Of a stretch of 33,718 nucleotides of DNA, positions 16,465 to 24,247 are shown one piece after another; the stretch's first letter is position 1, and each line of letters starts with the position of its first letter. The position numbers and the translations under genes are program-made. Origin of the DNA: Hyphomicrobiales bacterium (lineage in GTDB: Bacteria; Pseudomonadota; Alphaproteobacteria; Rhizobiales; Xanthobacteraceae); NCBI GenBank assembly GCA_019243195.1, contig JAFAUQ010000033.1, forward strand, positions 1-33,718, read 5' to 3'. Below the pieces are notes generated by a model. It was not told the DNA's origin and made no database searches. It saw nothing but the letters and a program-made list of their open reading frames with translations.

Positions 16465-17391
16465 TCACCTTCTGACCTTGAGGACGAACAGTCCTTGCGG
16501 CCGCAGCATGAGCAGGCCGATGACCATCAACAGGGTGAGCACCTTCGCCATGGAGCCGGTGAGGAAGAACTCGAGGGCCGACTGCGACTGAGAGATGCTC
16601 AGTGCCGACGCGACCGTCCCGAGCAGGCTCTGGGCGCCGCCGAACACGACCACAAGAAACGTGTCGACGATGTAGAGCTGGCCGGCGGTCGGGCCGGTCG
16701 AGCCGATCATGGTGAAGGCGCTGCCGGCGACGCCCGCGATGCCGCAGCCGAGCCCGAAGGTCAGGCGGTCGATTCGGCGCGTATCGATGCCGACCGCCCC
16801 GCTCATTGTCCGGTTCGCTACCACGGCGCGCACCTGCAAGCCCCATTTCGACTTGAACAGCAGAACTGCGACCGCCGCCGTGATGAGAAGGGTGAGCCCC
16901 ATCACGAACAGGCCGTTGATCTGCACCTCGATCGATCCGGTGACGTTGAGCGAGCCCATCATCCATTGCGGCAGTTCGACGCCGACCTCGCGGGCGCCGA
17001 AGGTCGACCGGAACGCCTGCTGCATGATCAGGCTCAGCCCCCAGGTCGCGAGCAAAGTGTCGAGCGGACGGGCGTAGAGACGGCGCACCAGCGCCCATTC
17101 GACGAGCAGACCGAGTGCGCCGGCGGCGAGGAATGCGATGATCATCGCCGCGAAGAAATAGCCGCCGTAGAGACTTGGGAGATAAGCCTCGAACAAATGC
17201 GAGCACAGATAAGTCATGTACGCGCCGAGGATCATGAACTCCCCGTGCGCCATGTTGATCACCCCCATCTGGCCGAAGATGATGGCAAGGCCGAGCGCCA
17301 TCAGCAGGAACACCGAGAACAGGATGAGGCCGGCAAAACCCTGCATCACCAGGATCGACCCAAGCTCGCCGAGCGAATATTCGCCGAACAT
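16465..17391 (-). CDS. urtB: Urea/short-amide ABC transporter permease UrtB
   Basis: A 308-residue inner-membrane permease of the LivH type. Visible are LGLAIIFGQMGVINMAHGEFMILGAY (about 33-58), ATWGLSLIMQQ, the coupling-loop region NRTMSGAVGIDTRRIDRLTFGLGCGIAGVAG, and FLVVVFGGAQSLLGTVASA. The INMAHGEFMILGAY stretch is typical of UrtB. It lacks the long periplasmic N-terminal extension found in some UrtB proteins. The urtA stop lies 81 bases upstream, a larger gap than the others in the operon. Confidence 0.94.
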   Translation of the reverse strand: MFGEYSLGELGSILVMQGFAGLILFSVFLLMALGLAIIFGQMGVINMAHGEFMILGAYMTYLCSHLFEAYLPSLYGGYFFAAMIIAFLAAGALGLLVEWALVRRLYARPLDTLLATWGLSLIMQQAFRSTFGAREVGVELPQWMMGSLNVTGSIEVQINGLFVMGLTLLITAAVAVLLFKSKWGLQVRAVVANRTMSGAVGIDTRRIDRLTFGLGCGIAGVAGSAFTMIGSTGPTAGQLYIVDTFLVVVFGGAQSLLGTVASALSISQSQSALEFFLTGSMAKVLTLLMVIGLLMLRPQGLFVLKVRR

Positions 17392-17472
17392 CGTGTTGCT
17401 CCGTGCGAGGCGTGGGCCGATTGGTGTCGGGGGACGGAGGCGTCCGCGGAGCCGGGGTTCCGGAACGCCGCG

Positions 17473-18732
17473 CTACTGATAGCCCTTCGGGAAAGGATCG
17501 GGCTCCATCAGATCGGCGGTTTCGTAGATCAAATCGTACTGTCCGTCGGCGCGGGCGCGACCGACCCGCGTCTTGCTCCACAGATGATGATTCTCGTGGA
17601 TGCGGACGTAGCCTTCGGGCGCGCCCTTGAACTCGACGCCGGGCGAAGCACCCGAGACCTTGTCGATGTCGAAAGACCCTGCCTTCTCGACCGTAAGCTT
17701 CCACAGCCAGGGGCCGAGATAGGCCGCCTGGGTGACGTCGCCGATGACGATGTTGTCGCCCCACATCTTCTTGAACGCCGCTACGAACGACTTGTTGTTC
17801 GTGTTGTCGAGCGACTCGAAGTATTTCATGCAGGCGTAACCGCCGACGATATTCTCGCCGCCGATGCCGAGAATCTCGTCCTCGGTCACTGAGATCGTCA
17901 TCAGGGTCTGCTTGGTGAGGTCGACGCCGGCAGCCTTGAGCTGCTTATAGAAAGCGACGTTGGAACCGCCGACGATGATCGCGTAGATCACGTCCGGCTT
18001 GGTCAACTTCATCTTGTTGATGACCGAGTTGAATTGCGTGTGGCCGAGCGGGAAATACTCCTCGCCGACCACCTTCAGCTTGAGGAAGTTCTCGATATGC
18101 TTGCGCGCGATCTTGTTCGACGTGCGCGGCCAGATGTAGTCGGAGCCGAGCAGATAGAAGGTCTTGGCGTTTTTCTCCTTCTGCACCCAGTTGAGTCCGG
18201 CGATGATCTGCTGGGTCGCTTCCTGGCCGGTGTAGATGACGTTCTTGGAGGCTTCCAGGCCCTCGTAGAACGTCGGGTAGTAGAGCATGCCATTGTATTG
18301 CTCGAATACCGGCAGCACGGCCTTGCGCGAGGCCGAGGTCCAGCAGCCCATGACCGAGGCGACCTTGTCGTTGACGAGGAGCTTCTTCGCCTTCTCGGCG
18401 AAAGTCGGCCAATCGCTGGCGCCGTCCTCCTGGATGAACTTGACCTTGCGGCCGAGCACGCCGCCCTGCGCGTTAATCTGCTCGATGGCGAGCTTCTCCG
18501 CCTCGACCGAGCCGGTCTCGCTGATCGCCATGGTGCCCGTCACCGAATGCAGAATGCCGACGGTGACGTCGGCGTCGGTCACCGCCAAGCCGGTGGTGTT
18601 GACCTGGGCGGTGGGAAAGTCGGCGAGCGCCCGCTGCGGCAGGAACGCCGCGGCGGACAACGCGGCAGCGCCGGCGAGAAGTTGGCGGCGGCTAGGGGTG
18701 GCAAGGCGGAAGGGTGGCTTTCGGGGTGACAT
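17473..18732 (-). CDS. urtA: Urea/short-amide ABC transporter binding protein UrtA
   Basis: A 419-residue periplasmic binding protein. The N-terminus looks like a Tat signal: SRRQLLAG at 14-21 with Arg15-Arg16, a hydrophobic stretch and an ALA cleavage site near residue 37. The mature part begins with VTVGILHSVTGTMAISE and includes VMGCWTSASRKAVLPVFE, LLYYPTFYEG-like sequence (GMLYYPTFYEGLE) and FYLLGSDYIWPRTSNKIA, all UrtA-like rather than LivK-like. The related FmdD of Methylophilus binds short amides and urea, and the formamidase downstream makes that specificity plausible here. First gene of the operon; divergent from the permease-kinase gene. Confidence 0.94.
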   Translation of the reverse strand: MSPRKPPFRLATPSRRQLLAGAAALSAAAFLPQRALADFPTAQVNTTGLAVTDADVTVGILHSVTGTMAISETGSVEAEKLAIEQINAQGGVLGRKVKFIQEDGASDWPTFAEKAKKLLVNDKVASVMGCWTSASRKAVLPVFEQYNGMLYYPTFYEGLEASKNVIYTGQEATQQIIAGLNWVQKEKNAKTFYLLGSDYIWPRTSNKIARKHIENFLKLKVVGEEYFPLGHTQFNSVINKMKLTKPDVIYAIIVGGSNVAFYKQLKAAGVDLTKQTLMTISVTEDEILGIGGENIVGGYACMKYFESLDNTNNKSFVAAFKKMWGDNIVIGDVTQAAYLGPWLWKLTVEKAGSFDIDKVSGASPGVEFKGAPEGYVRIHENHHLWSKTRVGRARADGQYDLIYETADLMEPDPFPKGYQ

Positions 18733-19064
18733 GCGACGCCTCTATCCCAGAGTGTTTGATGGCTGGCGAGTGTGCTCGCCTGGCACTGAGATTGGGCGAA
18801 TTTGCTGCGCCGCAGCATACGTCGATTGACGTATATGCCTACGGCAAATGTCGTAGCAAAGTGCGATGAAACGGGGGAATCCTGCGCATTGTCGCAAGAT
18901 CGGGAGTCATGCTCTCGGTGCATTATTTGGTTTTTCGCCATACGCAGGCGCGTCGGGCGCGGTAGAATCGCGGGGACAAGCCAAAACAAGCCGGCCGGCA
19001 GGGCGCTAGGGACAGGAAAGCACGAGGAGAACGAGCGAGAGCGGACAGGCAGGCAAAGCGGCCC
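18733..19064. promoter_or_regulatory. Divergent control region between urtA and the permease-kinase gene
   Basis: The 332 bases between two divergent starts must hold both promoters. The half nearer urtA contains adjacent dyads: GCTGCGCCGCAGC (18804-18816) and ATACGTC-GATT-GACGTAT (18817-18834), followed by a small GCC-TACG-GGC-like hairpin. No clear sigma-70 or sigma-54 promoter of good match was found on either strand. No gene was recognised. Confidence 0.55.
18817..18834. promoter_or_regulatory. Dyad operator candidate ATACGTC-GATT-GACGTAT
   Basis: A perfect 7-base inverted repeat with a 4-base centre, abutting a perfect 13-base palindrome (18804-18816). It lies 85 bases before the urtA start and 231 bases before the kinase start. 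Size and symmetry suit binding by a dimeric regulator such as the LuxR-type protein encoded nearby, but no footprint or second copy in the window supports that. Confidence 0.4.
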
Positions 19065-22000
19065 ATGACAGCGCAACAACGCATCGTCCGCGTCCGCCGC
19101 AGCTACAATCAATGGGTCGCCAACCAGACCCTGGAGGACTACGCGCTGCGCTTCACCGCCAAGAGCGCGCGTCGATGGTCGAGCCTGCGGGTGGCAAACA
19201 CGGCGATCGGCGCGGTCTCGTTCCTGGCGCTCGAAGCGATCGGCGGCTCCATCACAGTCAACTACGGCTTCCTCAACGCCACCGCCGCCATCCTCACCGT
19301 CGGGGTATTGATCTTCCTCACCTGCATCCCCATCGCCTACTACGCGTCGACCTACGGAGTTGACATCGATCTGCTCACCCGCGGCGCCGGCTTCGGCTAT
19401 ATCGGCTCGACCGTCACGTCGCTCATCTACGCATCGTTCACTTTTCTGTTCTTCGCCATCGAAGCGGCGATCATGTCGCTGGCGCTCGAACTATGCTTCG
19501 GCGTTCCGCTGTTCATCGGCTACGTATTCAGTTCATTGATCGTGATTCCGCTGGTGACTCACGGCATCACCTTCATCGGCCGCCTCCAGCTGTGGACGCA
19601 GCCGGTATGGATCGGCCTGCATCTTCTGCCGTTCGTGTTCATCGCCGCGATCGATCCGGACTCGTTCCAGCGCTGGAGCGGCTTCTCGGGGCTCGCCGAT
19701 GCCGGCGGACAGTCGTTCAACCTTGTCTTGTTCGGCACTGCCTCGACAGTGGTGTTTTCGCTGATCGCGCAGATCGGCGAGCAAGTCGATTTCCTGCGCT
19801 TCCTTCCGCCGCGCGAGGATGGCACGCGTGCGAACTGGTGGGCCGCATATCTCGCCGCCGGACCCGGCTGGATCGTGCCCGGTGTGCTCAAGCTCCTGGC
19901 CGGATCCTTTCTCACGTTTCTGGCAATCGAGCATCTGGTTTCGCTGCAGAAGGCGGCCGAGCCGACGCAAATGTATCTCGTCGGCTTCCGATATGTGTTT
20001 TCCTCGCCGCAGCTCGCGCTCGCCTTCACCGGCGCTTTTGTGATCATTTCGCAGATCAAGATCAACGTGACCAACGCCTACGCGGGCTCGATCGCGTGGT
20101 CCAACTTCTTCTCGCGTCTCACGCACAGCCATCCCGGTCGGGTAGTATGGCTCGTTTTCAACGTGGCGATCGCCCTGATGCTGATGGAGCTCGGCATTTT
20201 CAAGATGCTCGAGCACATCCTCGGCCTCTATTCCCTGGTGGCGGTCGCTTGGGTCGGCGCGCTCGTCGCCGATCTGGCGATCAACAAGCCGCTCGGGCTG
20301 AGCCCCGCCGGGATCGAGTTCAAGCGCGCGCACCTTTACGACATCAACCCGGTGGGCGTCGGCGCCATGTTCGCCGCCAGCTTGGCGGGAATCGTCGCGT
20401 TCTCGGGCGCGCTCGGCGTCGCGCTGCAGTCACTCTCGGCTTTCGTCGCGCTGGCGGTGGCCTTCGTGATGGCGCCGGCGATCGCTTTTGCGACCAAGGG
20501 CAGGTTCTACCTGGCGCGCCGGCCGCGCCAGGACTGGAGCGGGCAGGCGGCCATCAATTGCTCTATTTGCGAACACCCGTTCGAGGCCGAGGACATGGCG
20601 CATTGTCCCGCTTATTCCGGTCCGATCTGCTCGCTGTGCTGTTCGCTCGAAACCCGCTGCCGCGACTTTTGCAAGCCGCACGCGCGCCTTCCTACGCAGG
20701 CACTTGCGCTCGCCGACAGGATTCTGCCGGATCACCTGATCCGCCCGCTCAAGACCGACGTGGGTCGCTACGTCGGTCTGCTGCTGTTATTCGCGAGTGT
20801 CATCGGATCGGTGCTGGCGCTGGTCTATTTCCAGGTGTCGCTCGGCCCCGAGGGCCTCAGGGACGTGCTGAAGTCGACCCTGTGGACCGTTTTTTTCATC
20901 CTCACCATCATCGCCGGCGTCGCAGCATGGCTGTTTGTGCTCGCCCAGGACAGTCGCCGTGTCGCGGAGGAGGAAACCAGGCGGCAGACCGACCTGCTGA
21001 TGAACGAGATCGAGGCGCATAAGCGCACCGACGCGAAACTGCAGAAAGCCAAGGAAGCAGCCGAAGCCGCCAGCAAGGCCAAGAGCCGGCACGTCGTGGG
21101 CCTGAGCCACGAATTGCGCACGCCCCTTAACGCGATCCTCGGCTATTCCCAATTGCTCGAGCGCGATCCCGCGCTGCCGCCGCGCCGGCGCGACGCCATC
21201 AAGGTGGTGCGGCGGAGCGCCGAGCATCTGTCAGGTCTTATCGACGGGCTCCTCGACATTTCGAAGATCGAAGCAGGGCGCTTTCATCTCAACCGCAACG
21301 AAGTTCATACCGCCGAGTTCCTGGGCCAGCTCGCCGACATGTTCCGTCTGCAGGCGTCGGCCAAGGGCATCGCATTCCACTACGTCCCGTCCGAGCGCCT
21401 GCCGGCCGCGGCCCACACCGACGAAAATCGATTGCGGCAAATCCTGCTCAATCTGCTGTCGAACGCGGTCAAATTCACCGACCGGGGTCACGTAACGTTC
21501 CGGGTCGGCTATCGGCATCAGGTGGCGACGTTCGAGATCGAGGACACCGGCGTTGGTATCCACAAGGAGGACATTGAGCGCATCTTCCATCCCTTCGAGC
21601 GTGCGCGCACGGCCCTCGCCAAGGCGACGATCGGCACCGGCCTCGGTCTTACCATCACCAAGCTGCTCATCAACGTCATGGGCGGTAACATCACGGTGAC
21701 GAGCGCGGTCGGCAAAGGCAGCGCATTCCGCGTCAAGCTTCTGCTCTCGGAAGTGTCGCGACCGCGCATCGTGTCGACCCGGGAAGACCGGGTGCGCGGC
21801 TACATCGGCCCGCGCCAGATCATCCTGGCCGTCGACGATAACGAGGTGCAGTGCGGGCTCGTGCGCGACCTACTCGGTCCGCTCGGCTTCGATGTTCTCA
21901 GCGCCACGACCGGCGCGGAGGGGCTTGCGATCGCCGCGCAACGCAACCCGAATCTTGTCCTTCTCGACATCGCCATGCCGGACATGGACGGTTGGCAGGT

Positions 22001-22445
22001 GGCGCGGCGCCTGCGCGAATCGTCCCGTGAGCGGGCGGCGATCGTCATGTTGTCTGCCAACCCGATCGACCCGAGCCGGCTCAGCGACACCGAGCGGCTG
22101 CACGACGATTATCTGATCAAGCCGGTCGACCTGCGCCAGCTGCTCAAGACCGTCCACGCGCTCTTGAACATCGAGTGGGTTTACGCGCCCGAATGCGACG
22201 CTTCTCCCCTCCCCGCGGAGGCGGCGGCGAGCAGCACTCCGCCAGACCACGAGATCGAGGAACTGATCGGTTTGGGCCAGATCGGCCATATCCGGGGGAT
22301 CCAAGACAAGCTTGCGGCCATCGAAATCGGCTCCCCTGAGCATGCCGCCTTTGTCGCCCAAATGCGGACGCTGATCGGAGCCTTCGACCTGAAGCGCTAT
22401 CTCGCCGCGCTGGAGGCCGTGCGGAGCAATCATGCGCAGATATGA
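19065..22445 (+). CDS. NCS1-type permease / histidine kinase / receiver fusion sensor
   Basis: An 1126-residue hybrid sensor. Residues 1 to about 485 form a purine-cytosine-permease-like (NCS1) transporter with about 12 membrane segments; GGSITVNYGFL and TRGAGFGYIGS are near its start. A Cys-rich segment follows (Cys499, 502, 514, 522, 525, 526, 532, 536). Two more membrane segments (about 570-595 and 612-635) and a coiled-coil linker (640-675) lead to the kinase: His682 in GLSHELRTPLNAILGYSQLL, Asn796 and Asn800, Asp827-x-Gly-x-Gly, and GTGLGLT (857-863). The receiver has Asp924-Asp925, phosphoacceptor Asp968 and Lys1019. A helical tail (about 1075-1122) ends it. It overlaps the response-regulator gene by 14 bases and is divergent from urtABCDE-fmdAB. 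Analogous in design to CbrA (SLC5 transporter plus kinase). Urea or amide sensing is inferred from neighbours. Confidence 0.92.
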   Translation: MTAQQRIVRVRRSYNQWVANQTLEDYALRFTAKSARRWSSLRVANTAIGAVSFLALEAIGGSITVNYGFLNATAAILTVGVLIFLTCIPIAYYASTYGVDIDLLTRGAGFGYIGSTVTSLIYASFTFLFFAIEAAIMSLALELCFGVPLFIGYVFSSLIVIPLVTHGITFIGRLQLWTQPVWIGLHLLPFVFIAAIDPDSFQRWSGFSGLADAGGQSFNLVLFGTASTVVFSLIAQIGEQVDFLRFLPPREDGTRANWWAAYLAAGPGWIVPGVLKLLAGSFLTFLAIEHLVSLQKAAEPTQMYLVGFRYVFSSPQLALAFTGAFVIISQIKINVTNAYAGSIAWSNFFSRLTHSHPGRVVWLVFNVAIALMLMELGIFKMLEHILGLYSLVAVAWVGALVADLAINKPLGLSPAGIEFKRAHLYDINPVGVGAMFAASLAGIVAFSGALGVALQSLSAFVALAVAFVMAPAIAFATKGRFYLARRPRQDWSGQAAINCSICEHPFEAEDMAHCPAYSGPICSLCCSLETRCRDFCKPHARLPTQALALADRILPDHLIRPLKTDVGRYVGLLLLFASVIGSVLALVYFQVSLGPEGLRDVLKSTLWTVFFILTIIAGVAAWLFVLAQDSRRVAEEETRRQTDLLMNEIEAHKRTDAKLQKAKEAAEAASKAKSRHVVGLSHELRTPLNAILGYSQLLERDPALPPRRRDAIKVVRRSAEHLSGLIDGLLDISKIEAGRFHLNRNEVHTAEFLGQLADMFRLQASAKGIAFHYVPSERLPAAAHTDENRLRQILLNLLSNAVKFTDRGHVTFRVGYRHQVATFEIEDTGVGIHKEDIERIFHPFERARTALAKATIGTGLGLTITKLLINVMGGNITVTSAVGKGSAFRVKLLLSEVSRPRIVSTREDRVRGYIGPRQIILAVDDNEVQCGLVRDLLGPLGFDVLSATTGAEGLAIAAQRNPNLVLLDIAMPDMDGWQVARRLRESSRERAAIVMLSANPIDPSRLSDTERLHDDYLIKPVDLRQLLKTVHALLNIEWVYAPECDASPLPAEAAASSTPPDHEIEELIGLGQIGHIRGIQDKLAAIEIGSPEHAAFVAQMRTLIGAFDLKRYLAALEAVRSNHAQI

Positions 22446-23361
22446 CGCCCGCGACATCGTCCTCATCGTCGACGATTCGCCCGACACGCTCAGCGTCCTC
22501 ACCGACGCGATCGAGGACGCGGGCATGACCGTGCTGGTCGCGCGGGAGGGCGAACACGCGCTTGCGATCGTGGAAAAGGTCACGCCCGACGTAATCCTCA
22601 TGGATGCGGTAATGCCCGGCACTGACGGTTTCGCCACCTGCCGGCGGCTCAAGCAAAGCAAGGCACTGGCGCATGTCCCGGTGATCTTCATGACCGGCCT
22701 GAGCGACACCGAGCACATCATCGAGGGACTGGAAGCGGGCGGCGTCGATTACATCACCAAGCCGATCGTGCCCGGGGAACTCTTGGCGCGCATCCGCGTC
22801 CATCGCGCCAACGCGCGCATGGCGCACAGCGCCCGCACCGCGCTCGACGCCTTCGGCCGCTTCCTCCTGGCTGCGAGCCTCACCGGCCGCGTCCTGTGGT
22901 GCACACCGCAGGCCAGCAAGCTCCTGGGAACGGCATTCAAGGATTTCGATACGGAAGATTACCTGTTGCCGGCAGATGTCCAGGTCTGGCTTCATCAATG
23001 CGCCGCGGCGGACGCGGCCTCGATGCCGGACTCTATCGACCTCACGGCCGACCGAGCGCCGACAAAACTCCGGCTCGTTTACGTCGGCGCGATCGGGCCC
23101 GACGAGAACCTGCTGCGGCTGATCGACGGCGAACAGGTCGACGAGCAGACCGTGCTCAAGCAGAAGCTGCTGGTGACCGAACGCGAAGCGGAAGTGTTGT
23201 TGTGGATCGCGCGCGGCAAGTCCAATCGCGATATCGCGGAAATCCTGAGCTTGAGCCCACGCACGGTGAACAAGCACCTGGAACAGATCTACGCCAAGCT
23301 CGGGGTCGAGAACCGCACCTCGGCGGCGGCGCTGGCCATGCGCACGATAGGATTGCGGTAG
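22432..23361 (+). CDS. Two-component response regulator, REC plus LuxR-type HTH
   Basis: A 309-residue protein. The receiver domain (about 8-125) has Asp14-Asp15, phosphoacceptor Asp58 (VILMDAVMPGTDG), Thr88 and Lys110. A central linker (about 130-240) is longer than in NarL-like regulators and has no recognised domain. The C-terminal LuxR helix-turn-helix (about 245-305) reads TEREAEVLLWIARGKSNRDIAEIL, then SPRTVNKHLEQIYAKLGVENR. The start ATG lies inside the end of the sensor gene (14-base overlap), so the two are co-translated and presumably form a cognate pair. The divergent urt-fmd operon is the obvious candidate target. Confidence 0.93.
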   Translation: MRRYDARDIVLIVDDSPDTLSVLTDAIEDAGMTVLVAREGEHALAIVEKVTPDVILMDAVMPGTDGFATCRRLKQSKALAHVPVIFMTGLSDTEHIIEGLEAGGVDYITKPIVPGELLARIRVHRANARMAHSARTALDAFGRFLLAASLTGRVLWCTPQASKLLGTAFKDFDTEDYLLPADVQVWLHQCAAADAASMPDSIDLTADRAPTKLRLVYVGAIGPDENLLRLIDGEQVDEQTVLKQKLLVTEREAEVLLWIARGKSNRDIAEILSLSPRTVNKHLEQIYAKLGVENRTSAAALAMRTIGLR

Positions 23362-23611
23362 CCCGGAGGGTGCGCCGGGCGCCGGCACAACTATAGAATT
23401 CGGATGACAACGTTGTGATTGGGAACTTGCGGGGTCGTGTGGTACATACCCTGGCGGCCGTTTTAGTCGTCGCGTAGGGGCCCAAACGAGGGCGTCCACC
23501 GGCGGCAAAACTAACGGTGACTGCGTGCCTTTCGGGAGGAAGGGCGCCGCGGGAAATGATGGCAATGCGAGGGCCATGAAATAACCACCCCCGAGCCAGC
23601 ATTGGCACAAC

Positions 23612-24026
23612 GCCAGTCTTTATAACCAAGCGTTGCCTGTAAATCCCTGTTAATTCGACAGAGAAGCCGGCCATGAGAGTGGAGGGGTTCGCGATCGAGA
23701 TGGAAGAGGCAACGGTTGCGTGCGAGTAGAGAGAGAAGGTCAGTTTTTGTTGCAATGCAGCGCGCCATTGTAAACAACAATGAAAATACAATGGCAAAAC
23801 AGAGAGCAGCGAGAACGAACGAAGCTGGCCACTTTGGCAAGCCATTGAATCCAAAAGTCTAAACGGACGGGCCCGCATGACGCGGTGCAACACGGGGTCG
23901 GAGCGGAAACAATACGAAAACAACCGATCAACAATGCCGAACAAGACCCCCGGGAACTTTTACGCCCGGGACCGGAGGGATGCCGGTGTTTATAACCGAT
24001 CGTTGCTTGCAGATCGTTGCTGATTC
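23612..24026. repeat. Pair of imperfect direct repeats, 45 bases each
   Basis: Copies lie at 23612-23656 and 23982-24026 and match at about 34 of 45 positions. Shared core on the plus strand is TTTATAACC, then CGTTGC. On the minus strand both copies can be read as near-identical peptides, NRDLQATLGYKDW and SNDLQATIGYKHR, with several silent changes between them. The intervening 325 bases are not repeated. Confidence 0.6.
23764..23795. repeat. Inverted repeat GCCATTGTA / TACAATGGC
   Basis: Nine-base perfect arms around a 14-base AT-rich centre (AACAACAATGAAAA). It sits mid-way in the gene-free region, far from either flanking start. It could be a remnant of a mobile element or a binding site; nothing else identifies it. 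Confidence 0.4.
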
Positions 24027-24129
24027 AGAGGTCAGAGGACTGACGATAGAGGACAGATGGTCCGCGGAGGGCGCTGACGCGGCCCGTAACCAAGCGCCAG
24101 ACGTTCACGACTCGTTGCGGTGCCAAGGC

Positions 24130-24190
24130 TTGACCTGCCGCACCGGCCATTTCATACGAAATGCGATAAGAATACCGCCGGTCAACCGGC
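24130..24190 (+). promoter_or_regulatory. Candidate promoter and operators for the acyl-CoA synthetase operon
   Basis: TTGACC (24130-24135) is followed after 17 bases by CATACG, a weak -10. That weak -10 lies inside a perfect dyad, CATTTC-ATAC-GAAATG (24148-24163). A second dyad, GCCGGT-CA-ACCGGC (24177-24190), lies 57 bases before the start codon. A palindrome over the -10 region would suit repression, for example by a TetR- or FadR-like protein, but no regulator gene is adjacent. Confidence 0.35.
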
Positions 24191-24247
24191 ATCAGAGGGC
24201 AGCCGCTGCGGGTAAGCGACCCGCGCAAACCGGGAGGAGACGGCGCC

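Larger units (their letters stand above)
23362..24247. other. Long intergenic region with repeats, no gene recognised
   Basis: About 890 bases, more AT-rich than the flanks between 23640 and 23960. Open frames on both strands lack ribosome sites and family-like sequence. It contains an imperfect direct repeat (23612-23656 and 23982-24026), the inverted repeat GCCATTGTA/TACAATGGC (23764-23795), a CCCGGG-flanked hairpin (23950-23970 region) and two dyads close to the next gene. It looks like decayed or repeat-derived DNA plus a promoter. Confidence 0.55.

Noticed and set aside
16460-17764. Upstream extension of the urtC frame giving an 807-residue protein
   Set aside because: The extra part is an out-of-frame reading of urtB and urtA; the natural UrtC start is at 16459.
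18780-18796. Sigma-54-like site CTGGCAC-TGAGA-TTGGG
   Set aside because: The -24 half matches but the invariant GC of the -12 half is GG, and it lies 284 bases before the kinase gene; too weak to call.
23612-23660. Possible tRNA fragment (phage attachment site)
   Set aside because: No cloverleaf, anticodon stem or GGTTCGAATCC-type T-arm can be drawn, and no integrase gene is near.
23156-23944. A 262-codon minus-strand frame over the gene-free region
   Set aside because: It runs into the antisense of the response regulator, has no ribosome site and shows no family features; only the short repeat part looks peptide-like.
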